DNA from: Geosiphon pyriformis | Taxonomy: Eukaryota; Glomeromycota; Glomeromycetes; Archaeosporales; Geosiphonaceae | Reading direction: 5' to 3' | NCBI GenBank assembly: GCA_016748015.1 | Contig: JAAOMT010000512.1 | Span: 294,238-358,237 of the forward strand | DNA length: 64,000 bases | Part shown: positions 1 to 12,828 of the stretch, in pieces | Layout: each line of letters opens with the position of its first letter | How positions within the stretch are numbered: position 1 is the stretch's first letter | The notes under the pieces: generated by a model | The model's input: the letters and a program-made list of their open reading frames with translations, nothing else | The model's database searches: none | What the model was told of the DNA's origin: nothing | Translations under genes and position numbers: made by a program

Positions 1-1250
1 TTCCCTATTTTGTAAAATCTGTGTGCTTTTTTTCAATTTACTAAAACAGGGGTCAAATCTCTCTCTTTTCAGTAGTTAACATGAATCCCGTTATTACAAT
101 TTGATTCCCTTATTTTCATCTTTCCATGTTGTTTTCGTTTAATTTTTTATTAGGAGTATGTTTTGATTATTCTTACATTTTCTTTCAAGTTTTCACTTAT
201 TCGATGTGATCATTCTGGTGGTGCCCAAGGTAAACCTGGTCTCATGCTTTATTTTGTAACTTGTCGTTGTACTTGATCTTGGGGACCTGTGTTCGATCTA
301 TATTGTATTTTTTAAATCAAGGGTTGGTTAATAATGATATTGAGTTGAAGTTGAAAGTTTCTTTGAACATAATGAACATAAAATATTTTTGTGGCCTTTT
401 TATCTACAATGTTGTGGATAAACAAAACTAGGATTCAAATTTTGAAATTTATAGCGGGGATCGGGTATACTGGCGAAAATCATAATAGCGGTTAGACCAT
501 CCGAATTTTGAAGATTCCGTTTTCAGCAAATATGTCTATGTTTCATAGTATTCAAAATCTTTTTTTCGCCTCGGTAAAATATTCAATTCGTTTGTGTTTT
601 ACACCTAAAACCATGGAACTTGATGAAATTTGTACCAAGCCACATAAATATGGTTTTGTTTCAATTTTCCTTATATAAATTCCTCGCTTGAACCAAATTT
701 CTTGAAGACAAAATAAAACTTGACTTTTTGATTATGCCTCTGAATTACAAAAGTAGAAAATGAGGAATTTTCCCTGAACAATTAGATCAAAGAGTTCACG
801 GAAAACAACCAATTTGTAAATTTTTTAAGGCGTACTGCAATAAAACCACACAAAATGAATATTCAGAAACAAGTTGTTTGCCCTCACTAAAGAATATAAT
901 ATTCCGAGCAGATATAATTACAGTAACTAATTCTGACTACAAATTTATTAAGAAATTAATGGGCTTTAATCCCTTTCATCGTTTGAGGCATGTACAACTG
1001 ATTGTCATTATTCCAATGTTGATAGACCACAAAAATCCAGATTAGTGAAGTTTACGACTTTTATGATGTCGAACCCAGTGGCTTTAAATAATTGAAAACA
1101 GATACTTGAAAAACACGGCTTTAAAAGCAGACAGCAGTAGAACATAACATAAATCTTTTTTTACAATGAAACCCCAAGATTACTCATTTGTGAATTTGGT
1201 AAAATTCAAATAAATTGAAAAATGAACTAGCAAATTTATTTTATGGCAAA
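1..1250. other. Non-coding left flank without recognisable gene or repeat
   Basis: This stretch is less AT-rich than what follows and keeps scattered CpG dinucleotides, for example around 450-560, as the gene island does and the decayed elements do not. No open frame of useful length occurs on either strand, and I recognise no tRNA, LTR or LINE sequence. It could be the UTR or intergenic flank of a gene lying left of the window. That is inference from composition only. Confidence 0.4.
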
Positions 1251-2460
1251 CTTATAATCAATACATTAAAATTCTAAAATATGTATTCATGTTTTATCAA
1301 ATAGTAGAAAATTTATTTTGTCTTTATATTATGTAAATCAAACAATAGCATTTTTTATTTATATTACATAATTTTCATAGGTTCTCGAATTTTATTAATA
1401 TATTTTTAATATAAATCCTATTTTTTGTAATAACAAAAATTTTGTTTTTTTTAAAAAACTTAATTTATATACATTTTTTTAATGCTATAACAAACTGTAG
1501 CCCAATTATTGTTTAATACAATATAACCAAAAAACAAGTCCTAAATTAAATGTGATTTATGTATTTTTTATATATAACTACCTATTTAAGCCAGTCAAAA
1601 TTAAACTATATTGAATTTATAAAAGCGAACTTATTCAAAAAAAAAAAATTTTGTATAATTGCAAACAAATTATTATTACCAAAAACCAAATTAGTCAACT
1701 ATATAACAGTTTTATTTATATCAAATTTAATATTAAAAGTCTATAACACTTAAAATATTATTATTAGCAAAAGTATTCTTACTAATAAAAGAATATAAAT
1801 TATTATTGATTATATTATCATTAAAAAAACCATTTATATTACATTTATTTTAAAATTAACAATTTTTTTACTTAAATTTTTAAATATTTTTATCAATTAC
1901 AAGAATTTTTTTACTTATTTTAGTATTAAAAAAAAAAACACTGACCAATTTTATAATCAAAAGAATTAGAAAATTAATAATAACAATAGCAATAAAAAAA
2001 CCAAAAAAATAATAATTTTTAACATAAAATTTTGTATTAATAAAACAAAACTCAAAAATTTTGAATTTAACTATAGGCTTAAACAAAAATTTTGGAAAAA
2101 AAATAAGAATATCTTGTAATTAAAGACTAAATAATTTAAATTTTAATATTTAAAACAGTATTAAAAATTAAAAAATTTTTATCAAATACAATTTTTTTTA
2201 AAGTACTAATTTTAATAATTACAATATTTAAATTTTTTAAAAACAAAAAACAAAAATCTATTTTAATTATTAAGTAAATTTAAAAAACTAAAAAATAAAG
2301 TATTTAAAAAACCAAATTACTTTCTTAAAAATAATACAATCAGAAAAAAAATTTATTAACTTGGTTTTAAAAATGGTTTAAAAATAATAATTTTTTTAAT
2401 AAAAATTAATTAACAAGTCAAAATAATATTTAAAAATATATATAACTTAATAATATTTTT
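1251..2460. other. AT-rich unassigned sequence
   Basis: Almost pure A/T with homopolymer runs. Short frames at 1559-1753 (+) and 1880-2086 (-) encode only Asn/Lys/Ile/Phe-rich peptides expected from composition. It abuts the 3' end of LINE-A and is probably eroded repeat, but I could not align it to any other element in the window. Confidence 0.4.
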
Positions 2461-5400
2461 TTTTTATTACAAGTTTTACGAGTGAAGCCTAACCACTATC
2501 TAGTACATAAAACCAAACTAAGTAAAACCAACTAAACACAGCTTATACACAGACTACATGTGGCTAACCACTTGAACCAAACAAGACAACACTACACATC
2601 TATGATAACAAAAGCATCACCATCCAAATCAGAGAAAAAACAACACAATTTGAACCTACCAAACCTAACAGCAAAAGATTCTATAACACCAAGCATATAG
2701 ACAACACCAGTCAACAACATAGAAACTACACTGCTGGACAAGCCAGAAACTATACCATTATCTTCAACCAAGCCAGCTTTTTCCATCTCCACTCTATGCT
2801 TGGCCCTAATAGTTCATATTCAAGTGCACTGCAACTCCACCACAAATTTGATGTATTCTACAAGAGTCTAAGTAGCTTTCTTTTTTCCATCAAAAACTAA
2901 AACAGCTTTGGTATATCAATTCCTCATTACAAAACCCTTGCATATTACCATATAAAAACTCATATTCAAAAAACATAATGAGAGTGAGAGCAGAATAGCA
3001 GATGGAGATAAACTTAAAAGACCAAACATTGACATCTATTTTTCAGTAGCTTCAACCAAAATGTCTCTACAGAGACCAAAATCACTAAAACAAGCAAAAA
3101 CATAATCCGAAAACTCCACCTTGTCACACAGCAAACACAAAACATCAGAATAACCTCTGTTATACAACCTTTTTTTAACTGCAACTGGCAGCTGCTTATA
3201 TACAGCCTTTATCAAATACATGCGTAAATTGGCTAACTTTCTACTGGTGAACTCAGAAAGCATATGTGAATTAAGATGCTAAATTGTTACAGTAGTATCT
3301 TAATCTATTTCCTTAATCATAAAATTTGGAACTATATCAAAATCTGGACCAGCCTCTCAACAGACATGGCATATTGATTGGTGTAAGTTCTAAGCAAAAT
3401 AACAAATATTGCCAAATATAACAGTCTTCTCAGCAACTAAAAACCTCTTCCAGATTTTAACTGGCAAAAAAAGAGATGAAGAAGTAGTCTTATTAGCCAG
3501 CACATCAGTTCTTATGTTGCCCAATACATCTGAATGTCCTTTAACTTTTATCTACTTAATTGAAATATTCTTGTCTTTAAGAAGATTGACAATTTGCAAT
3601 CTTTCAATCCAATATTGGTTATAGAAGTCAGATGTAGTCAAAAAAGCTTCAGAAATACAGGCATCAATCATAGATTGACTATCTGAGTACAAAACCACTA
3701 AGCATGAAGATAAAACACACTTCAAAGCCAACACTACAGCTTGCAGTTCAGTTAAAGTAGAGAACAAAAGTCCAGCGATCTTAACTCCAATGCCTACATT
3801 CACAGCCAGGAAGTATGCAGCCACACTACCTATCACCTTAACAGAACCAGCACATCTCAAGGACCCATCTGTATAAATCTCAATACAATCAGATCACACC
3901 TTCAGTAGACTATTATGAATCTCAGAAAACCTATCAGAATCTAAAACACTCAGCACATTCTCCTTAGTAGTAGTAGCAGTTCCGACTCCCAAAGAAACAG
4001 AATTGCTCATAAAATTAGATGTCAAAGAAAACCAGTAAGGCACAAGGCTCCTTGGGTCTAATCGCTTCCAATACCAAAATGTTTTTCAGTCCATCACCTT
4101 TCTTTTCTTGTTAAGAATTCTGTCACCAAAAGCAACACCAAAATGCTTCAATAAAAAAACAAATTTGTAATACAAAAACTGCCTCAGAATGCCAGACATC
4201 AGAAAATTACTAGACCCACAAAAGGCACAAAATAAATTGTTCACTAAAGATAATTTATTCTCCAAAAAAATTTTCACCACCCTTGTCAAAAAATTGTTAA
4301 CAGGACTAATATACAACCTAACAGGAAATTGCAAAGGATTCAGAGGAAACCATCCCAGAACTTGCAAATCCAAAAATCTATGATCAAATAAACATCCAAA
4401 AATACTGTGACCATTAGAAAATGAAATTAGTAATACCAGCTTTTCTTCAGACTGTATTTGTTTAAAGAGCTTTAAATCATATAAAGAAGGGTGGTACAAG
4501 ATCTCACTGGGAAAGTCATGTGGCAAACTAGCTTTGGCTCTAAGACTTTTTCTAATCATAATATCTCACTTATGACACACATCTAATGTAAAAAAACTGA
4601 ACTGGGTACAATATCTAACAATGGGTTGCAAAACTGCCAAAACCAAATAACAGAATTGTTTATCCATAATAGCCTTTCTCAACACTATATTAGAAAAAAA
4701 CCTAACATTCTTATAGACTTGAGCCAAACTGGGCTTAAAGAGACCCTCAGTTAACAAGAAGATACCCAAATATCAATATAACTCACTCTTTTTAGCAATT
4801 GAAATTGGCAATTCATTGATTAATAGCAAAGCATCCTTAACTCCTTAATTAATAAAAATTGCTACTGTCTTATCATTATTAATTGAAATGTCATTAATCA
4901 CAAAAAATTCACTAGCAATGTTTAAAATATACTATGTAGACATCTGATTACTTCTAACTCAAATCATATCATTAACAAAAGTGCCTGCAGCCAAAAAAAA
5001 AGTTTTTTCTCTACTTGCCTCAATCCTGCCAGACTTTACTATAAACTTAGAATCAATCTTATACCTGCATAAGTGCTCATGTCTTTTTACTTTACACAAA
5101 AGTGGATCATAAAATATTTTTTAAAGCAATAGAAAAAAGATTTTCCCTTAATCCAACTCATCATGTACTCTATAACCATTTAAAAACCCAAAGTCAGTTA
5201 TCACTCTGTTGACCTGGTTCTCATGAATGTTGCCAAAAAATTGGATGAAACATTCACACATTTTGATGTGACACAAGTTTGTTCGCAAATAATGTCAGCA
5301 CACTAAATCATAAGCTTTGTGCATATCCTGCTGTTATCAGTAGAATTTTAGCTATTAATTAGCATAAAATTACTCTTATAATTTCTATAATTAATTAGTA

Positions 5401-5529
5401 TATTAATACTATTTCAAATTATTATTTATTATTTAATCAATTATCACATATCATGATTTAATTAAATAATCTAATTAGTATAACAGAAAGTAGGATGATC
5501 AAATTACACAATATTTTGAACTTTGTAAC

Positions 5530-5670
5530 ATTCAAAAATTTGCCGAAATTTATAAGAAATTTGCCAAAATTTATAGAAATTTGCCAAAATTATGAATAGT
5601 TCACCCAAATTAATCAATAGTTTAGCGAAATAACTTGTAATTCATCAAAATGTATCTTTAGTTTGCCAAA
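5530..5670 (+). repeat. Tandem TTTGCCGAAAT-type motifs in LTR U3
   Basis: About seven degenerate units of roughly 20 bp, each with a core like TTTGCC(G/A)AAAT, lie 55-195 bp upstream of the LTR TATA box. The same motif array occurs, reverse-complemented, at 59690-59785. The position resembles U3 enhancer repeats. The function is inferred. Confidence 0.7.
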
Positions 5671-5723
5671 AGTTGAGCAAAGAGAAAAAGTGCAAGTTCA
5701 TAAACTAGTACTACAACAAATTA

Positions 5724-5731
5724 TATAAAAG
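5724..5731 (+). promoter_or_regulatory. Putative LTR TATA box
   Basis: TATAAAAG in the solo LTR, in the element's sense direction and downstream of the tandem U3 motifs. The same sequence and context recur in the LTR at 59612-59619 on the minus strand, which supports a functional core promoter. Confidence 0.6.
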
Positions 5732-8274
5732 AAGAGCTTTTCTTTTCAAGAAAATGTATTTTACTTTAGATTTATCACTTAGAACCGTTCTTATACACAC
5801 AAAAAGAAATAAATATCAAATAATTCGAAAAACCAAATTCTTTAATTATTGCACTTGGAAAATCCCCAAAACCCAACTAACATTTCGAAATTGATTAGCT
5901 ACCAATTTCAGTAAACTGTTAGTGACTCCAGGCCTGGATAGAAAACGTTTCCCTTGATAAAATCCTATTTCTTTTACATTTCTTTTATTTTTCTTTTATT
6001 TTCTTATTACAATTATTAGAGTAGCCTACAGATGAGATTCCTGTAGAAGAGTTGACTTTCACAGCAAAGTAACTACACATTTTTAGTGAGCTTCCAGATG
6101 AGCAATTCCTGGGAAAGAGTTGATGTTTACTACAATGTAACTATACAAAGTAACTGGCATAGAATTGGCCATTCCACTTATAAGCCCAGCAGTTCAAATT
6201 ATAGAAGATAATTTGAAGATAAATTCAGTTATTGGAGGTTCAACTACTTCTAGAAAACATGAATTTGCAACCAACAGACAGTTATAACATTTAAAAAAAG
6301 AGACCAAAAACCTCCAGTAATACTGCAGCACTAACCAAAACTCCCTGTTTTTCTCCAGAGCATTCTCAACAACCAAGCCAATAGCAAAAATAGGAAACTG
6401 GGTCAAAGTACCTTTCAACACTAAAAAATTGTCATCATGAAAAACATTAAACTTGTTACAAGCCAAAAATATCCGATTAAATAGGATCTTAAATAGTATT
6501 TTGCATGCTGTTTTGACTAATGCAATAAGTCTAGTATTTGTCAAAACACCATTCCACTCATAAGGTTTCGGAATCATTGAAACCCATGCTTCTTTTTACA
6601 GATCAGGAACTGCACCCATACTTAAACATAAATTCAATAATTTCAAAAGACAGACCAAAACCTCCCTATCACAACGCTTTCAAAGTTCATTAGATATTCC
6701 TGATAACTTGGCTGCTTTATTGTTCAGCAGATTATCTACAACCAAAAACAATTCTTCCATACCAATTTTATTTATTGTACCAGAAAAAGCATCATTATTC
6801 ACATAATCCAGAAGCATATATTGACAAGTTCAGAGGTCAGGTATTTTTGGAAGAACTGATCACTTTCTTGTCTACTTTCTCATAATTTTATCAACTTTAA
6901 GCTTTACTTCATTAGGCTCAATTACTAGCTCATCATCTATTACCAAGTGATCCAAAACCACCTTGCGAAATGGACATTCCAGAATGCTCTTTATCATCTT
7001 TTCTTTGTCAGAACAGAAGTTTTTTATATGATGGTCAATTGCCTTTCTTATAGTAGTATTTTCACCAACCTTGAACTCGCAATACTTGGACTTATGATAC
7101 CCTTTTCTTATTACCAACAAATATTTAATCAACTTCATCAAGCTCACACCATTCAAAACCATGCCATTAACTTTAGAAGCTTCAATTACATCAATAGTCA
7201 ACCAGACTTTAATAAGGTGGTTGAAATTCAAGAGATTACCAGAGTTCCAACATTTCACAACTTTTGCAACAAGCAGCTCTAATTTAAAGAATTTGAAAGA
7301 TTGTTTATTTCTTGAACAGTCATATTTACTATATCAGAGCTTAGAAAAAACTGTGTCAGCAGCCTATACTATGATCTCTTCTAATATTTTTCACATTGTA
7401 TTCAAGTTACCATTGATTCTTGCCTTCTTAAATATGTCCGACTTAGCCAACAACATGGCAAAAGAGCAGTCTTTAAAGCCTAATCATTGAACATCATTTG
7501 CATTTTTTAATTTGAACTTCCACCAGTCTTGGTTGGCTTGTCTGCAAATGCTAATAAGATGTATATCCAACAGCCCACCCAAACCAATTAAAACAAAAAC
7601 TGATTTATAATCTGTATCAAAAAACTCAGACACACTATTGACAAAATGTGATGCCATAGCAGACACCAAATTCCCATTCACTAAAATAAAATCAATCACT
7701 TTCTCAACACCTCTAAAATTGCTCTAGGTAGAAGTCTTGACCAATAAGTATCTATCAAAAGTATTAACCAGGCCCAGACCCAAACAGAACTTGAAACTTG
7801 CACTTTTGCTAGAATTATTCTCATTAAAGTTACCACCTAAAACCACAAAAAAGCTGGAATTGACCACTTCGGAAACCATAGAATTGATATCAGCAGCTTA
7901 ACTAAATCATGTGCCAATAGATGCACCAATGTACAGACCCAAGATCATAACTAAAAGCTTGTTCTTAAACAAAAAGTGCACAGAAATCAAACAACCAAAA
8001 ATCTTATTTACTTTCAAAACATGCTGAGCCAAAGAATTGTTCATAATTATGGCAACTCCAGCATCATGAAACACAATATCCAAACCAGAAATAAAAACCC
8101 AAAGTTTATCAAATTTATTCATGATCCAAGGCCTAATGTCAGACCTCAATTTTGCCTTAGTAACAATCAAAATCATATTTTCCGAATCCTTATGCCAACA
8201 AACAATGTTTTTCTGTTTAGCTAAATTTGACATATTTCTAATATTACATGTAGCCACTCTCCAAATAAGCTCAC

Positions 8275-10170
8275 TTATTGATGTAAAAGATGCACCAAAA
8301 AACCCAAATTTAAGCACAACAGATCTAATTTCCCCAAAATTGAGCTAATAGAAACTTTAAAAGCCATCATTTTAGATTCCAAACCACCAACTTTGGAGGT
8401 AAGAACTTTTGAACTGCTCAGACCCAAATCTACCACTTTGTCTTCTAATACTGGAGACAAAGGAGAAAAAGACAGCTGAGGGACATCCAAAACCATATCA
8501 GTATCTGGTGCCAACATAGAAACAGAGGCAGCCAAAAGTACAACTTGAGTAGTAGGCACTAGGGACACCAGCTCCACACCATTTAATCTATGCACAATAT
8601 CTGACACCTGATTAGCTAGTAATTCTAATAAACATTCCAGTGAAGCTAAACAATTATTGATTAAGGAATCATTTTGAACAACCAGTGCACTTTTTTTAAT
8701 ACTCAAAGAACCAGAAAGAGGAAGACCAGACCCAAAATCAGAATCGAAATGAGGGCCACTAAAAGGAGAAGCAAGTGAGACCACTTGCACCTAAGATTTG
8801 CCACCAAAGACAGCAGGTTTAGAAATAGGAACACCTTTCCTAGCATACAATTTTGCCAGCCAGAGATGATGGTCTTCTGAAGGAACTCTTTTAACAGGTC
8901 TTAAGAGCTTAAAGATGGGTGGAGTTGGTACATTACACTCTAGAGCAGAATGGCCAAGATGTCCATACTTCTCACAGTGAACCAAGTCCAATCTAGCCCA
9001 AGATAATTTAACACCAAATATTAGCTCAGTATGATAAGCAGACTCCAAATTCTTCTCAGAATTAAAACCAACTACAGCACAGCATATCTGGTTGCCAGAA
9101 TCCATTGAGTGATTAATGACACAGGTTTTCTCACCAGTCTTATCCAAAAGAGTGTCTAAATCATGAACAGTTGTTTCTATTGGCAAAGTAAAAAGCAATG
9201 CTCTGAACCTATCTCTTAACACCCAAGTTTTACAATCACTTACAGCCATAGCCACATGCACCAAATCTTTACCAATCAAGAAAAACCATTTAGCAGCCAA
9301 TTGTTTAGCCTGATCTACATCAGCAAATTCCACCACAGCTTTTTTGCCACAATCCAATAAGTTGAATTTTGATCGACTTAATTTTACCAAACTCAGCTAG
9401 AGCAGCAACAATCATATCCTTTGGTGTGTTTATGGGAATTTTTTTGATGACCACAGCTTGATCTGAATGAATTTCTTGTTTCTTAAGATCGCTGTTTACA
9501 TCAATTCTTTTTTCTCTGGCCAATGATGTGGCGTTAATCATGCTTTCTTCAGAAGTAAACATAGATCTGATGATCCTTTCAAATTTTGAAGGAGTAGTGG
9601 CTCTCCCAAAACTATTGACTAAAGAAAAAATTTTCCTGATGAATTGAGTTTTTGCCATTGCTGATTTCCCTTCCATAGCACTAAGATTAATATCAAGCAC
9701 AAAAGACTTTTTGACAGACACTTCAACTTGAATTTTGACAATTTTCAGGTCAACACATTTTTTCTCAAGAGAAATTTTAAGAAAGGGAGAAAGGGGGTCT
9801 ATTATCTTCATCCATGCCATAATCGATTGAGCCAAGAGGAAAGCCACAAACCATGTTGGTAATTATCTTTTTAGCTTTAGGAGTGTTTGTCACCAAACCA
9901 AGAAAAAAACTATTGCCAGCACTAAAAAAAATATTATTACCCTCACTATCATCAGACATACTGTCTATATCCGAATACACACCATGACTAGGAATAGGTT
10001 TGATCAAAGAAATATCTTTTTCATCTCCAGAATGCTTGATATTATCAACAGAAACCCTTTTTTTTTAAGAGAAAGAAACCCCAACAGGACCATAAAAAAT
10101 TCTTATGAACACCTTCTTCTTAGATATAGCACTACTTGAAGCAGCAGCCAAGTTTACCACAAAAAGATTA
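8275..10170 (-). pseudogene. LINE-A ORF1 (RNA-binding/gag-like protein), frameshifted
   Basis: Pieces in different frames (10007-9777, 9847-9320, 9390-8791, 8790-8275) join into one ORF1 protein. In order they give an acidic N-terminus; a conserved block ending LKKQEIHSDQAVVIKKI; an RRM-like beta-alpha-beta segment (AEFGKIKSIKIQL, then FADVDQAKQLAAKW); a zinc knuckle CEKYGHLGHSALEC whose second Cys is Tyr; and a Leu/Ser-rich C-terminal region with heptad-like leucines ending at 8275. LINE ORF1 proteins of this build bind element RNA as chaperones. An upstream in-frame segment beginning near 10170 is separated by a TAA where CAA would restore Gln. The start is uncertain. Confidence 0.75.
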
Positions 10171-10469
10171 TTTGATTTAGAAATGTTTGCAAGAAATAGC
10201 AAGAAAAAATAAAAACTTCTTTTTTGAAAAATGCTTTTTGGGGTTTTTTAAAAGTAAGAGAGAAAAAAGTTTTATTTGTTAAAGAAGTTATTAAGAAAAA
10301 ATACAATATTATATTGTTATTGACCAGCAAACATTAATTGAACACCAAAAATTTTATTAAAAACACACATAATAATTTTAATATTATTTATAAAAACTTA
10401 AAATAATTTTTATAAAAGATAACAATAACAAAAACAAAAATTATAGAAATTTTACAATCTTAAAAATAT

Positions 10470-10875
10470 TATTATTAATAAAATTTAAGTTATTAATTAC
10501 TTTTATAATTTTTATTATTAATTAACATATAATATTGTTTTTGTTTTTATTATATATTATTTAATTAAATTATTAAATTTTATCATTTAATTAATAATTA
10601 AATTTATATAATACATAAATATAATTAAATACAATAATTAAATTATGCAATATTTTAAATTATATAACTTTTAAAATTTGTTAAAATATTTAATAATTTG
10701 TCAAATTAATTTGTAATTTACTAAAATATATATTTAAACTTGAAAAAAGTCATAAAAATATTAACAAAAAAAGTATATTAAAACTTAAAATAATATTAAA
10801 ACAAATTATATAAAAAAAAAATTTAAAATTAATTTATTAAATAATAAATTATTTAAATAAAATAATTATTATAAA
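10470..10875 (+). mobile_element. Truncated gypsy LTR fragment
   Basis: The sequence from 10470 matches the beginning of the solo LTR at 5332 base for base, apart from G-to-A and C-to-T changes, and continues through the U3 region. It stops where the 5' leader of LINE-B begins. It looks like an older LTR cut by the LINE-B insertion. The intervening 10271-10469 is AT-rich with no recognisable content. Confidence 0.6.
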
Positions 10876-11038
10876 AAAAAATTTTCTTTCTTTCATTCAT
10901 CCCAAATTCCCAAAAAAGAGCCAAGAAAATTTTTCTGAAAGAAGTTTTTTCAACATTTAGCATGATAAATCCAAACCATTTTTGCTTGATTACAAGACCA
11001 TTATTAGTCTTTGTATTGCTGTTCTGACCAAGTTTATC

Positions 11039-12828
11039 ATGGAGCCTAGTTTTAATATTGAAGTTAAGTCTGCTAAGTCTAGAAAGAAAAAGAGAGGTGG
11101 TGCTTTGGAGAACAATATTGATAATAAAAAATTCACCACTGTTAAGATGTTAAGTAGGCATTCTTAGGAGTTTAAGACTGGTGATACTACTGAGTTTGAT
11201 AGTGTGAACATGGAGAAAAAATGTTTGGTTGAAAAAACCAGCTTTGATCATAGAGAAGGTGGCACTTTTGCTGGTAGGAACTCGAACCAAACTCTTAAGA
11301 ATTCAAAAATTCAGACCAAAAGAGCACTGAGTAAGTCACTTGAAAAAATCAACTTTTTAAGCAATGATAACAATGACATTCTTTTGGATGAACCTGTGGT
11401 TCTTCTTCCTTCTTTGAAGAACTTGGTTAATGTTTTTGTTTATAAATCTTTTGCTTTGGATATTGGGCTGGACAAGGTAGTGGGTAAATCTTCTCAAAAG
11501 AAATGCACAGTGGTCAGAAAATTATTTTCAAGAATCAATGGTTTTGGAGAGGTTTCTACTTCCTTAAAATTCTCTAGGATTATCCAAGCGACTTTTACCT
11601 CTGAATTAGATTTGATAAAAGCCACTGAAAAGACTATTGGTGCAAAGATCATTGTAAACACCAATTTTAAGAAATCTACTGGGTAATCAGATCAGGCTGT
11701 GGTTATGAAAGAAATACTAATTGAAACAATGGCTGAGATTGTGCACACTGTGCTATCTGAGTTTGGCATAATTAAGTCAATCAAGATGCAATTAGTGGGG
11801 CTGTGGCAGAAAGCAGTGGTTGAATTTGAATAGGTTAAGTATGCTAATTTGGCTGCAGCACGTTGATCTATTCTGATTGGAAAAGATACAGTATGGGTTG
11901 CTAGATCTGATATGGACAAAGAATCTTAGGACACGAGAGATGTTCACAAAGCCCTTTTGTACACTCTTCTAATAGAAACAAATGCACATAATATTTGAGA
12001 CTATATTACTTTAGTGGGTGGAAAAACTTGTCTCATTGACTGGCATCTGGTTTCTTATGTCCAAGCCAGATGTGCCACTATCTGTTTTGATTCTTCTGAA
12101 TCTCTGAATGCTGTCTTAAAAACCACACCTGTTTTGAAAGGGGCCAATCTTTACTGGGCTTATCTTGTTTTGGCTAAGTGTATGGAATGTAAGAAAATAG
12201 GTTATACCTTCTTATCTTGTTCTGTTGGTATAAAAAAGAATGTTTCTTTTAATGCTTTCTCATGGAAATTCTGTTGGATTCAGATAAAAGCAGGCTGGCT
12301 GCTATTTATGCCAAATGCTCAGTTCCAGTTGCTTGTCCTGTTTCTTTTGAAGGTGTTTTCTGAGCATAGATCACTAGTGGATCTTCTTTTCCTCCTCTTC
12401 CTGTTCAAAATAGTTTATCAGGTGCTGGCTATTCTTCAGAGTTAAAGCCTACTCCATTGGTGTCTTTGGAAGTAAATGATAGATTTGTCATTTTTGAACA
12501 CAGTCTTGTTAGCCTTGTAGAGTGTATTGATAAGCTGGCTAAGAGGTTGGACACACCCAGGCCAACAGTTTCCTAGCTTAGCCTTGGACATTAGCTGTTG
12601 GTAATCCTTTTGTCATAGAATCAAAGGGTAAATATAGTGATAAGTAAGAGTTCGGGTGTGGCCATTAGTGGTAGAACTAAAGTAAAAGTGGTGATGTTTG
12701 ATTTCTCTGTTATCAAAAAGTTGAAGAACACTTTGCACAATTTGTTAATTACAGTTATGGGCCTTTCGGCCAAAATAGACAATGCTGGTTTCTGCTGCTT
12801 CCTTTTCTCAATGACAGATCTAATCTGA
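11039..12828 (+). pseudogene. LINE-B ORF1 (RNA-binding protein), stop-ridden
   Basis: The candidate start ATG is at 11039. The N-terminal part is basic (SRKKKRGG). The conserved middle (11204-11686) is followed by an RRM-like segment with IKSIKMQLVGLWQKAVVEF (about 11770-11830). A zinc knuckle CMECKKIGYTFLSC (about 12180-12220) has its His replaced by Tyr. A coiled-coil-like tail ends at 12828. Compared with LINE-D, the stops fall where the other copy has Gln or Trp: TAG for the Gln of KIEQA, TGA for the Trp of ACWSI, TAG or TGA at the Trp before the next block. These fit C-to-T/G-to-A mutation of an intact parent. Confidence 0.8.

Larger units (their letters stand above)
5332..6322 (+). mobile_element. 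Solo LTR of the Ty3/gypsy family inside LINE-A
   Basis: A 991-bp LTR in plus orientation. It starts TGTTATCAG and ends CAGTAATA, the decayed form of the TGTTACC...GGTAACA ends seen in other copies. It aligns in reverse orientation with the LTR at 59020-59999. A 4-bp direct repeat CTGC flanks it (5328-5331 and 6323-6326), and LINE RT sequence resumes on both sides, so the insertion is cleanly delimited. No internal gypsy sequence is present, so it is a solo LTR left by recombination between two LTRs. It holds a TATA box at 5724 and tandem motifs upstream of it. Confidence 0.88.
2592..8320 (-). pseudogene. LINE-A ORF2 (endonuclease, RT, RNase H), interrupted
   Basis: Read 5' to 3' on the minus strand: an APE endonuclease opening with TCNIRN (about 8250), with GGNFNEN where GDFN is expected (about 7820-7834); a linker (7258-6872); the RT fragment MIPKPYEWNG (about 6540-6577); then the LTR insertion; the RT catalytic box FVND near 4968-4979 where FVDD is expected; RT thumb (4769-4086); RNase H with an intact acidic set TDGS (about 3860), TELQA and YSDSQ (3552-3860); a C-terminal zinc motif with two Cys, Tyr replacing His, and a last Cys (3036-3263); and a terminal segment ending at 2592. 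Stops and frameshifts separate the pieces. RNase H is the only catalytic site that looks intact. The product would nick DNA and reverse-transcribe its own RNA, but this copy cannot. Confidence 0.85.
2461..10270 (-). mobile_element. LINE-A: near full-length non-LTR retrotransposon, defective
   Basis: A LINE on the minus strand with two degenerate coding regions: ORF1 (RRM-like fold, zinc knuckle, coiled coil) and ORF2 (APE-type endonuclease, reverse transcriptase, RNase H, C-terminal zinc motif). Its 3' end lies near 2461, where an oligo(T) tract on the plus strand is the A-rich tail. Its 5' end lies near 10270, in a CT-rich leader resembling those of LINE-B and LINE-D. A solo LTR at 5332-6322 splits it inside the RT domain. 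It lies head-to-head with LINE-B. The closest relatives I recall are LINEs of arbuscular mycorrhizal fungi. The ends are placed by comparison with the other copies and are good to about 20 bp. Confidence 0.85.

Noticed and set aside
240-310. GGGGACCTGTGTTCGATC looked like part of a tRNA T-arm.
   Set aside because: No acceptor stem, D-arm or anticodon arm can be paired around it.
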